A stretch of 12,820 bases of DNA, from positions 1-12,820 of the forward strand of contig NZ_CALLXM010000193.1 of the NCBI RefSeq assembly GCF_937875265.1, written 5' to 3'. Of this stretch, positions 7,325 to 12,820 are shown in pieces (within the stretch, counting starts at the first letter, position 1; each line of letters opens with the position of its first letter). Both the position numbers and the translations under genes were made by a program. The DNA is from an uncultured Acetobacter sp. (lineage in GTDB: Bacteria; Pseudomonadota; Alphaproteobacteria; Acetobacterales; Acetobacteraceae). Below the pieces are notes generated by a model. That model did not search any database. It was given only the letters and a program-made list of their open reading frames with translations, and was not told where the DNA came from.

Positions 7325-8482
7325 TTACAGCACCAGCGCGCCCAGCAGGGCTTCCAGCCGCAGACGGCCTTCGGGGGTGGCGCGCAGGGTTTGGGCAGTT
7401 TGTTCCAGATAACCTTCCTCAAGCGCGGCTTCCAGAATAACCGGGTCCAGTGCTTCGTGCAGGGTCAGACCGGTGCGGGCGGTAAAGCGGCTGGCGTTCA
7501 CGCCTTCCGTCACGCGCAGGCCCATCAGCAGCATTTCCCGCGCGCGGTCTGTCGGGTCCAGCGCATCCTGCGAGGTCTGGCCCGTGCCGGTGCGCTCCAC
7601 CAGATCAGCCCAGGGTTCCGGCGCACGGTGGCGGCGGGTGGCAAACAGGGCGTCCCCCTGCGTGATGCGGCCATGCGCGCCGGGGCCAATCCCCAGATAA
7701 TCGCCATAGCGCCAGTAGGTCAGGTTATGGCGGCTTTCACTGCCGGGGCGGGCGTAATTGGAAACTTCATATCCCGCCAGCCCATGCCGGGCGGTGACTT
7801 CGGACGTTTCCTGATACAGCCGGGCTGCGGTATCTTCATCCGGTATGGTGAACGCGCCAGTGCGATACAGGGCTTCAAACTTTGTGCCGGGTTCAATGGT
7901 TAGCTGATAAAGCGACACATGGTCCGCCACCAGACTGAGGGCTGTATCCAGTTCCGTCTGCCAGTCGGCCAGCGTCTGGCCGGGGCGGGCGTAAATCAGA
8001 TCAAACGTAATGCGAGGGAACAGGCCCCGTGCAATTTCCAGCGCGGCAAGGGCCTGCTTTGCTGAATGTTCCCGGCCCAGAAAGGCCAGTGCCGCATCAT
8101 CCAGGGCCTGAATACCCAGAGAAACACGGTTCACCCCCGCCTGCCGGAAGGCGCTCAGGCGGCCAGCCTCAACACTGGTGGGGTTGGCCTCCAGCGTAAT
8201 TTCAAGGTCGGGCAGGGGGTCGAACAGGGTTGTGGCATCGGCAATAAGCGCAGCCACGCTTTCCGGTGCCATGAGGGACGGCGTGCCGCCCCCAAAAAAG
8301 ATGGAGCCAAGCTTGCGGCGGCCCAGCCGTGCGGCCTCATGCGCCAGTTCCGTGCGCAGGGCGGCAGCAAAGCGGGCTTCCGGCATCCGCTCCCGTACGT
8401 GCGAGTTGAAATCGCAGTACGGGCATTTGGCCAGACAGAAAGGCCAGTGGACGTAGAGCGCGAGAGGCTCGGCGCTGGTCAC
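7325..8482 (-). CDS. hemW: Radical SAM heme chaperone HemW
   Basis: Cytoplasmic radical SAM protein that binds heme and helps insert it into respiratory enzymes; formerly annotated as an oxygen-independent coproporphyrinogen oxidase. Cys16, Cys20 and Cys23 (FCLAKCPYC) form the CxxxCxxC site for the 4Fe-4S cluster. GGGTPS (64-69), EANP (98-101) and VSLGIQALDDAALAFLGREH (120-139) are radical SAM/HemW core motifs. HNLTYW (252-257) fits the HNxxYW motif that marks HemW; the extra N-terminal cysteine of true HemN is absent. The C-terminal HemN-type domain (about 315-380) is present. Its length of 385 residues is typical. It starts with GTG at 8482, only 5 nt after the kup stop, with AAGGTGG inside the kup end as a distant Shine-Dalgarno; no ATG fits better, and translational coupling to kup is likely. 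Confidence 0.93.
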   Translation of the reverse strand: MTSAEPLALYVHWPFCLAKCPYCDFNSHVRERMPEARFAAALRTELAHEAARLGRRKLGSIFFGGGTPSLMAPESVAALIADATTLFDPLPDLEITLEANPTSVEAGRLSAFRQAGVNRVSLGIQALDDAALAFLGREHSAKQALAALEIARGLFPRITFDLIYARPGQTLADWQTELDTALSLVADHVSLYQLTIEPGTKFEALYRTGAFTIPDEDTAARLYQETSEVTARHGLAGYEVSNYARPGSESRHNLTYWRYGDYLGIGPGAHGRITQGDALFATRRHRAPEPWADLVERTGTGQTSQDALDPTDRAREMLLMGLRVTEGVNASRFTARTGLTLHEALDPVILEAALEEGYLEQTAQTLRATPEGRLRLEALLGALVL

Positions 8483-8487
8483 GGGGG

Positions 8488-10485
8488 TCAGATGGCCACC
8501 TTCACGCCCAGCTGCACCACGCGGTCTGGCGGAATGCGGAAGAATTCCATACTGGAGGTGGAGTTTCGCGCCATGAACAGGAACAGCGACATCCGCCAGT
8601 GCGAAATACGTGGCATGGAGGAGCGGGTGATCAGTTCGCGGGATGTGAAATAAGAGGCCTGAAGGGCGTCAAAGTCCACGCCATTGGATTTCAGGTCTTC
8701 CAGTGCGCGCGGAATGTTGGGCATTTCCATAAAGCCGTAACGCAGAATGACACGGTAGATATTGGGGGCAAGTTCTTCCACGGCCACACGATGGCCCCGG
8801 TCCGCTTCCGGCTGGTCAAGGTTCTGCACGGTTACAAACAGAACATGGTCATGCAGGATCTTGTTATGGCGGAGGTTATGCAGCAGGCAGGGCGGCACAA
8901 AATCCGGCGTGCCGGTCATGAACACGGCCATACCCGGAACGCGGATAATGCGGGATTGCGGCAAGCGCGCAATGAAGGACCCCATGGGCAGGCTGTCCTG
9001 CCGCTGGCGGGCCACAATCAGGCCACGCCCTTTCTTCCATGTGGTCATCATCAGGGTCAGCACGCAGCCCAGCAGAACCGGCACCCAGCCGCCATCAGGT
9101 ATTTTCAGGGCGTTGGCAGCAAAGAAAATGCTGTCCAGCGCCAGAAAACCACCAAAGACCACACCCACCTGCCAGGCTTTCCAGTTGAAGTGCCTGCGGA
9201 AGACCACAATGGCCAGAATGGACGTGCAGATAAACGTGCCGGTTACAGCAATGCCGTAAGCAGAGGCCAGCGCATCGGAGCTACGGAACGCCACCACCAG
9301 TAGCACGGCACCCACAGCCAGAAAGCGGTTGAAGTCTGGCAGATAGATCTGCCCTTCCTCTTCCGCATTGGTGTGAGTAATGCGCAGGCGCGGCATGTAG
9401 CCAAGCTGAATGAGCTGACGGCAGATGGAGAAGCCGCCGGAAATTCCGGCCTGACTGGCAATGACGGTCGCGAAGGTGGACAGCACCACCATCGGCCCCT
9501 GCATCCAGTGTGGGCACATCAGGAAGAACGGATTCACCAGTGCCTTAGGGTCAGCAATGACCAGTGCCGCCTGACCAAAATAGTTCAGTACCAGCATGGG
9601 CAGCACAAAGAACAGCCACGCGTAACGGATGGGTGCTCGGCCAAAATGGCCCATATCGGCATAAAGCGCTTCTGCCCCGGTCACGCACAGCACCACAGAG
9701 CCAAGGGCCAGAAACGACAGCTTGCCGTGGTAGAACACAAATTCCAGGGCATATGTGGGGGAAAGCGCCATGAGAATGCCGGGGTGGTGCAGGATTTGCA
9801 CAACGCCCAGCGCCCCCAGCGTACCAAACCACAGCAGCATGACCGGCCCGAAAATGGTCCCGACCTTGCCCGTGCCAATCCACTGCACGCTGAACAGGCT
9901 GATAATAACCAGAATAGCAATCGGGATAACAAAGTCATGTGCCGCAGGCACGCTGACTTCCACCCCCTCAATCGCTGAAAGCACGGAAATGGCGGGGGTA
10001 ATAATGCCATCTCCAAAGAACAGACAGGCCCCTACAATCCCGACAAGCCCAAGCACCCATCGGGCTTTGGGGCTGGTGGCCATGCGCTGGGCGAGGGACA
10101 TGATAGCCAGAATGCCGCCCTCACCATTATGGTCAGCCCGCATGATCAGCAGGACGTATTTGACCGTCACGATAAGGATCAGGGTCCAGAAAATAAGACT
10201 GGCGACCCCCATAATTTCCCACGGTGCGACGCTATGATGCCCGGAAATGACTTCCACTGTGGAGCGGAAAGCATAAAGCGGGCTGGTCCCGATATCACCG
10301 TACACAACGCCCAGCACACCCAGCATGGCGGCAAAGCCCACAGGGGCTGCAGCGTGTTGCGGGTGGTCGGCGTCAAATTCCGTAATCTGCGGCTTTTCAA
10401 CCGGGGCCGGACCGTGCTGTGCGGCGGCGTGGGGCGGGGTGCCAGACTGCGGGTCTGTCCCGGAGGTTTTGGCAGGGTCTGTCAT
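8488..10485 (-). CDS. kup: Kup potassium uptake permease
   Basis: Inner-membrane proton-coupled potassium importer of the KUP/HAK/KT family. After a hydrophilic Pro/His/Ala-rich N-terminal tail (1 to about 48, longer than in E. coli Kup), the membrane domain opens with GVVYGDIGTSPLYA (59-72). KYVLLIMRADHNGEGGI (109-125) and FFGDGIITPAISVLSAIEG (156-174) are family signatures, and Asp64 and Glu122 sit in the two acidic motifs tied to ion binding. I estimate about 12 membrane segments up to residue 460. The hydrophilic C-terminal domain contains RIPQ/IIRVPGMAVFMTGTPDF-type sequence found in the family. Length is 665 residues against about 620-630 usual, the excess being the N-terminal tail. It lies 96 bp after yggS and directly before hemW. 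GGAG is 11 nt before the ATG, a weak ribosome site. Confidence 0.95.
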   Translation of the reverse strand: MTDPAKTSGTDPQSGTPPHAAAQHGPAPVEKPQITEFDADHPQHAAAPVGFAAMLGVLGVVYGDIGTSPLYAFRSTVEVISGHHSVAPWEIMGVASLIFWTLILIVTVKYVLLIMRADHNGEGGILAIMSLAQRMATSPKARWVLGLVGIVGACLFFGDGIITPAISVLSAIEGVEVSVPAAHDFVIPIAILVIISLFSVQWIGTGKVGTIFGPVMLLWFGTLGALGVVQILHHPGILMALSPTYALEFVFYHGKLSFLALGSVVLCVTGAEALYADMGHFGRAPIRYAWLFFVLPMLVLNYFGQAALVIADPKALVNPFFLMCPHWMQGPMVVLSTFATVIASQAGISGGFSICRQLIQLGYMPRLRITHTNAEEEGQIYLPDFNRFLAVGAVLLVVAFRSSDALASAYGIAVTGTFICTSILAIVVFRRHFNWKAWQVGVVFGGFLALDSIFFAANALKIPDGGWVPVLLGCVLTLMMTTWKKGRGLIVARQRQDSLPMGSFIARLPQSRIIRVPGMAVFMTGTPDFVPPCLLHNLRHNKILHDHVLFVTVQNLDQPEADRGHRVAVEELAPNIYRVILRYGFMEMPNIPRALEDLKSNGVDFDALQASYFTSRELITRSSMPRISHWRMSLFLFMARNSTSSMEFFRIPPDRVVQLGVKVAI

Positions 10486-10498
10486 GTCAGTTCTGGCT

Positions 10499-10542
10499 CC
10501 ACGTTACTCGTGGGGAAAAGGGTCCCGTAGGTTGCATACGGG
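10499..10542 (-). other. Two small hairpins between yggS and kup
   Basis: On the minus strand CCCGTA (10537-10542) pairs with TACGGG (10524-10529) around a 7-nt loop, followed by ACCCTTTTCCCC. CCACG (10509-10513) then pairs with CGTGG (10499-10503) around a 5-nt loop, close to the kup ribosome site. The first might be a weak terminator for yggS; the second could affect kup translation. Both are short and could be chance. Confidence 0.3.
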
Positions 10543-10581
10543 CTGAGGCCGGGTGAAGGCAAGTCATCTGCTCTTTGCCCG

Positions 10582-11265
10582 TCAGGCAGTGGCTGGGCGA
10601 GGACCGAAAATGGCTGTGCCAACACGTACCAGTGTCGCGCCTTCAGCAATGGCAACAGGGTAGTCGGCAGACATCCCCATGGAGAGGACGGGCAGGCCAT
10701 GTGTCTGTGCCATGCTGCGCAGCAGGCGGAAATGCGGGGCGGGGTCCTGCTCCGCTGGCGGGATGCACATCAGCCCCCGCAAACTGGAGCCAAACCGCTG
10801 CTGGCAGGAGCGGATAAAGCTGTCAGCCTCTTCCTTGGGCACACCAAATTTCTGTGGCTCGTCGCCTGTGTTTACTTCAATCAGTAATTCGGGCATCCGG
10901 CCCACGCTGTCCGCCGCGCGGGCGAGGGCATCGGCAAGAGCCGGGCGATCCAGGCTTTCAATCATATCTGCAATGCGTACGGCGTCTTTGGCCTTGTTGG
11001 TTTGCAAACCGCCTATCAGATGCAGGCGCAGCGCCGGGTTCTGTTCCCGCAGGGGCGGGAATTTGGCCGCAGCTTCCTGCACGCGGTTTTCACCAAACAC
11101 GGTCTGGCCTGCGGCAAGAACCTCCTGCACGCAGCTGGCAGGGTGGAACTTGGAAACGGCCACCAGTGTAACGCTGGCAGGGTCTCGTCCGGCATTGCGT
11201 GCGGCAGCGTTTATGCGGGCGCGGACATCAGCAAGCCTGTCCGCAAGAGGAGAAGATGGAGCCAT
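10582..11265 (-). CDS. yggS: YggS/PLPBP family pyridoxal-phosphate homeostasis protein
   Basis: Cytoplasmic PLP-binding protein with an alanine-racemase-like TIM-barrel fold but without the enzyme's second domain. It buffers pyridoxal phosphate and affects amino-acid and keto-acid balance. VAVSKFHP contains Lys39, the expected Schiff-base lysine. FGENRVQEA (57-65), HLIGGLQTNK (82-91), LIEVNTGDEPQKFGVP (128-143) and SMGMSADYPVAIAEG (195-209), followed by ATLVRVGTAIFG, are the family blocks in order. Its 227 residues are normal. The ATG at 11265 is fixed by an in-frame TGA six codons upstream (11281-11283), yet it is preceded by a T6 run and lacks a good Shine-Dalgarno; the best one, GAGGAGA, is 38 nt away. 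The leader is rich in inverted repeats. kup follows 96 bp downstream. A neighbouring proC, common in other bacteria, is not seen. Confidence 0.95.
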   Translation of the reverse strand: MAPSSPLADRLADVRARINAAARNAGRDPASVTLVAVSKFHPASCVQEVLAAGQTVFGENRVQEAAAKFPPLREQNPALRLHLIGGLQTNKAKDAVRIADMIESLDRPALADALARAADSVGRMPELLIEVNTGDEPQKFGVPKEEADSFIRSCQQRFGSSLRGLMCIPPAEQDPAPHFRLLRSMAQTHGLPVLSMGMSADYPVAIAEGATLVRVGTAIFGPRPATA

Positions 11266-11296
11266 AAAAAACGGAGCTTCTCAAACAGAGGTGCAA
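11228..11296 (-). CDS. Possible 22-codon leader peptide overlapping the yggS start
   Basis: GAGGAGA (11304-11310) lies 7 nt before a TTG at 11296. From it a frame of 22 codons runs to a TGA at 11228-11230, crossing the yggS start codon in another frame. The product would be LHLCLRSSVFYGSIFSSCGQ followed by AC. It might couple translation into yggS. TTG starts and leader peptides this short are easily found by chance, so this is tentative. Confidence 0.15.
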   Translation of the reverse strand: MHLCLRSSVFYGSIFSSCGQAC

Positions 11297-11357
11297 AGTC
11301 AGATCTCCTCTTGTCCAGACTTTGTTCGGGCCGGACAAGAAGAAATGTTGCACCTCT
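11287..11357 (-). promoter_or_regulatory. Layered inverted repeats in the yggS leader
   Basis: An outer stem AGAGGTGCAA (11287-11296) / TTGCACCTCT (11348-11357) encloses an inner stem TCTTGTCC (11309-11316) / GGACAAGA (11333-11340), with partial pairing between them. A third pair, CAAAGTC (11294-11300) / GACTTTG (11318-11324), is incompatible with both, because it overlaps the outer arm and encloses one inner arm. The element sits 22-92 nt upstream of the yggS ATG and 76 nt after the stop of the quinone oxidoreductase gene. No T run follows it directly, though TTTTTT abuts the yggS ATG. It could be a switching leader, a regulator site or a weak terminator for the upstream gene. It matches no riboswitch class I can name. 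Confidence 0.5.
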
Positions 11358-11432
11358 TGTAGCGAAAAAAGCGCCGTCAGGGGAATGGCAATGCGGTCGG
11401 AGTGCTCTGTGCTGGCGTGAATGCGTGGGAAT

Positions 11433-12467
11433 TCAGGCCTTTGCGTCTGGCACCAGAATGATCCGGCCCAGATGCTTTCCGTCTTCCATCATCTGGTGGG
11501 CCTCTGTGGCTTTGGAAAAGGGCAGAACGGTATCAATCCTCGGGCGGATGGTGCCGCTGGCCAGCAGGGGCCAGACCTGCGTATGCAACTCCTGCGCAAT
11601 GCGGGCCTTGGCTGTACTATCGCGCCCACGGAGGGTGCTGCCGGTAACCACCAGTCGCCGGGTCATGATCCGTGCCAGATCAGCCTGTTCCGCTTTTGCG
11701 CCACCTTGCAGCGCAATGATCACCAGCCGTCCGTCTGCTGCCAGACTTTTGATGTTGCGGTCAAAATACGCACCGCCGATCATATCCAGAATGAGGTTGA
11801 CACCGGTCCCATCCGTCAGCTCCCGCAGGCGGGCGGCAAAATCTTCCTCACGGTAATTGATGGCAATTGCGCCGAGCTTTTCGCACAACGCGCATTTTTC
11901 CGCACTGCCGACGGTAACATACGGAACAGCCCCGAAGGCTCTCACCAGTTGAATGGCTGTAACGCCAATGCCGCTGCTGCCTCCATGGATCAGCACACGT
12001 TGCCCCACAGCCGGAGGCGTTGGCATGAAGAGGTTGGACCAGACTGTAAAAAAGGTTTCCGGCAGAGCCGCAGCCTGCACGGCATCAAACCCTTTTGGCC
12101 ACGGCAGACACTGCCCGGCAGGTACCAGACAATACTCCGCATAGCCCCCGCCATTAGCCAGCGCACAGACTTTGCTGCCAATTTCGGGCATGGTGGTGCC
12201 TTCCAGCGGTGCACCACAGCCAACAATCTCCCCGGCAATTTCCAGCCCCAGACGCGGGTTGGCACCGGGTGGCGGGGGATAAAGCCCTGCGCGTTGCATC
12301 AGGTCGGGCCGGTTGACCCCTGCGGCCTGCACACGCACCAGCACTTCGCCCCGCCCCGGCTGGGGGATGGGGAGCGTTTCACAGTGCAGAACATCCGGGC
12401 CACCCGGTTCTGTAAAACAGATGGCCGTCATGGTGCTGGACTGTGTAGGGCGGTGGGAAGCTGTCAT
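11433..12467 (-). CDS. NAD(P)H:quinone oxidoreductase, zinc-free MDR family (PIG3-like)
   Basis: Cytoplasmic oxidoreductase of the medium-chain dehydrogenase/reductase superfamily, expected to reduce quinones or similar electrophiles with NADPH. With the start at 12467 it has 344 residues. The N-terminal GroES-like domain holds AAGVNRPDLMQRAGLYPPPP (48-67) and GLEIAGEIVG (74-83). The Rossmann fold has HGGSSGIGVTAIQLVRAFGA (161-180), the nucleotide loop. It lacks the cysteine-rich structural zinc loop and catalytic zinc ligands of alcohol dehydrogenases. MIGGAYFDRNIKSLAADGRL (229-248) and RSTLR-like GSTLRGRD (276-283) fit the PIG3/YhdH-like group. I chose the ATG at 12467 because GAGG lies 7 nt before it; an in-frame ATG at 12503 (12 residues longer) also has an upstream GAGG at 11 nt, and one at 12431 has no ribosome site. 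Substrate unproven. Confidence 0.88.
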   Translation of the reverse strand: MTASHRPTQSSTMTAICFTEPGGPDVLHCETLPIPQPGRGEVLVRVQAAGVNRPDLMQRAGLYPPPPGANPRLGLEIAGEIVGCGAPLEGTTMPEIGSKVCALANGGGYAEYCLVPAGQCLPWPKGFDAVQAAALPETFFTVWSNLFMPTPPAVGQRVLIHGGSSGIGVTAIQLVRAFGAVPYVTVGSAEKCALCEKLGAIAINYREEDFAARLRELTDGTGVNLILDMIGGAYFDRNIKSLAADGRLVIIALQGGAKAEQADLARIMTRRLVVTGSTLRGRDSTAKARIAQELHTQVWPLLASGTIRPRIDTVLPFSKATEAHQMMEDGKHLGRIILVPDAKA

Positions 12468-12560
12468 GAATGCGCCTCGCGGAAGGAAACCGTGAGGCGG
12501 CATGAAACCCCATTCCTCGTTTTGGTAAAAGAGGGAGTGGCTTCACGTCTGGGATAGGCG

Positions 12561-12605
12561 CAGGCCGGGCGCAGTCTTTCAAAACTGAAAGCTCCATCCG
12601 GCCTG
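12561..12605 (-). terminator. Nested perfect hairpin after the alpha/beta-hydrolase gene
   Basis: The outer arms CAGGCCGG (12561-12568) and CCGGCCTG (12598-12605) and the inner arms CTTTCA (12576-12581) and TGAAAG (12586-12591) nest inside each other, with an AAAC loop on the plus strand. It begins 5 nt after the hydrolase stop in the minus direction. There is no T tract after it, so it is either a terminator of poor type or a 3'-end stabilising structure. Confidence 0.5.
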
Positions 12606-12610
12606 TCGGG

Positions 12611-12820
12611 TTACAGGGCCAGAACCCGTTTCAGGCCCGCGCAGTAAGCCTCTGCAAAGCGGCGGGAGAGTTCTGCTTCAGGCACATACATGTCAAACAC
12701 ATGATAGGCGCCGGGCACCACCATGACTTCTGTTGGCACGCCTGCGGCCATCAGACGTTTGGCGTAATCCAGATCTTCACACAGGAAGAGGTCCATAGAC
12801 CCGACACCAATAAAGGTGGG
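12611..12820 (-). CDS. Alpha/beta-hydrolase (esterase/lipase type), C-terminal fragment
   Basis: The last 69 residues of a protein whose start lies beyond the right edge. The visible part reads PTFIGVGSMDLFLCEDLDYA, then KRLMAAGVPTEVMVVPGAYH and VFDMY. This is the usual end of hydrolase-fold esterases of the hormone-sensitive-lipase group: the catalytic Asp should be the Asp of VGSMD (fragment residue 10) and the catalytic His that of GAYHVF (residue 40), with an L-x-x-x-G-V-P-T-E-V strand between. The nucleophile Ser and oxyanion-hole motif are outside, so the subfamily and substrate cannot be told. It ends with TAA at 12611-12613, followed by a nested hairpin. The next gene begins 143 bp downstream on the same strand. 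Confidence 0.8.
   Translation of the reverse strand, partial: PTFIGVGSMDLFLCEDLDYAKRLMAAGVPTEVMVVPGAYHVFDMYVPEAELSRRFAEAYCAGLKRVLAL

Noticed and set aside
8599..9303. Plus-strand open frame of 234 codons inside kup
   Set aside because: Shadow of kup; low-complexity His/Gly/Arg composition and no domain.
10679..11362. Plus-strand open frame of 227 codons opposite yggS
   Set aside because: Shadow of yggS, which carries all family motifs on the other strand.
11421..12557. Plus-strand open frame of 378 codons opposite the quinone oxidoreductase gene
   Set aside because: It is antisense to a clearly recognisable MDR gene; its protein is His/Gln/Arg-rich with no domain. Long antisense frames are expected in GC-rich coding DNA.

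Overview
The window looks like chromosomal DNA from an alphaproteobacterium, most likely an acetic acid bacterium (Acetobacteraceae). I infer this from the high GC content, the DUF1489 gene (an alphaproteobacterial family) and the overall style of the proteins; no rRNA or tRNA is present to confirm it. I see no insertion sequence, phage gene, CRISPR array, tRNA or integration scar. Most of the window is ordinary core metabolism, and I did not find a convincing new multi-gene system.

Left part (1-5500): a secreted M3-family peptidyl-dipeptidase (dcp) runs leftwards off the edge. A 979-residue TonB-dependent outer-membrane receptor is divergently transcribed from it. They share a 369-bp AT-rich intergenic region that must carry both promoters. 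A strong bidirectional terminator at 5466-5498 closes the receptor gene and also faces the minus-strand genes arriving from the right.

Middle and right part (5508-12820): all genes are on the minus strand, so the transcription order runs right to left. It is: an alpha/beta-hydrolase (only its C-terminus is in the window), an NADPH:quinone oxidoreductase of the zinc-free MDR type, yggS (PLP homeostasis), kup (potassium uptake), hemW (heme chaperone, radical SAM), a secreted nucleoside-hydrolase-like protein, and a DUF1489 protein. kup and hemW are almost fused at their junction (5 nt) and are probably translationally coupled. The other junctions have 96-168 bp gaps, several of which hold inverted repeats.

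Possible cooperation: the exported peptidase and the receptor could act together in scavenging peptides or other nutrients, but this is only inference from the divergent arrangement. yggS, kup and hemW are housekeeping genes with no obvious shared pathway. The items most worth a second look are the layered inverted repeats in the yggS leader, with a well-placed Shine-Dalgarno that serves no annotated gene; a 15-bp dyad upstream of the DUF1489 gene; the unusual metal-site motif of the secreted nucleoside hydrolase; and the four neatly paired cysteine couples of the receptor.
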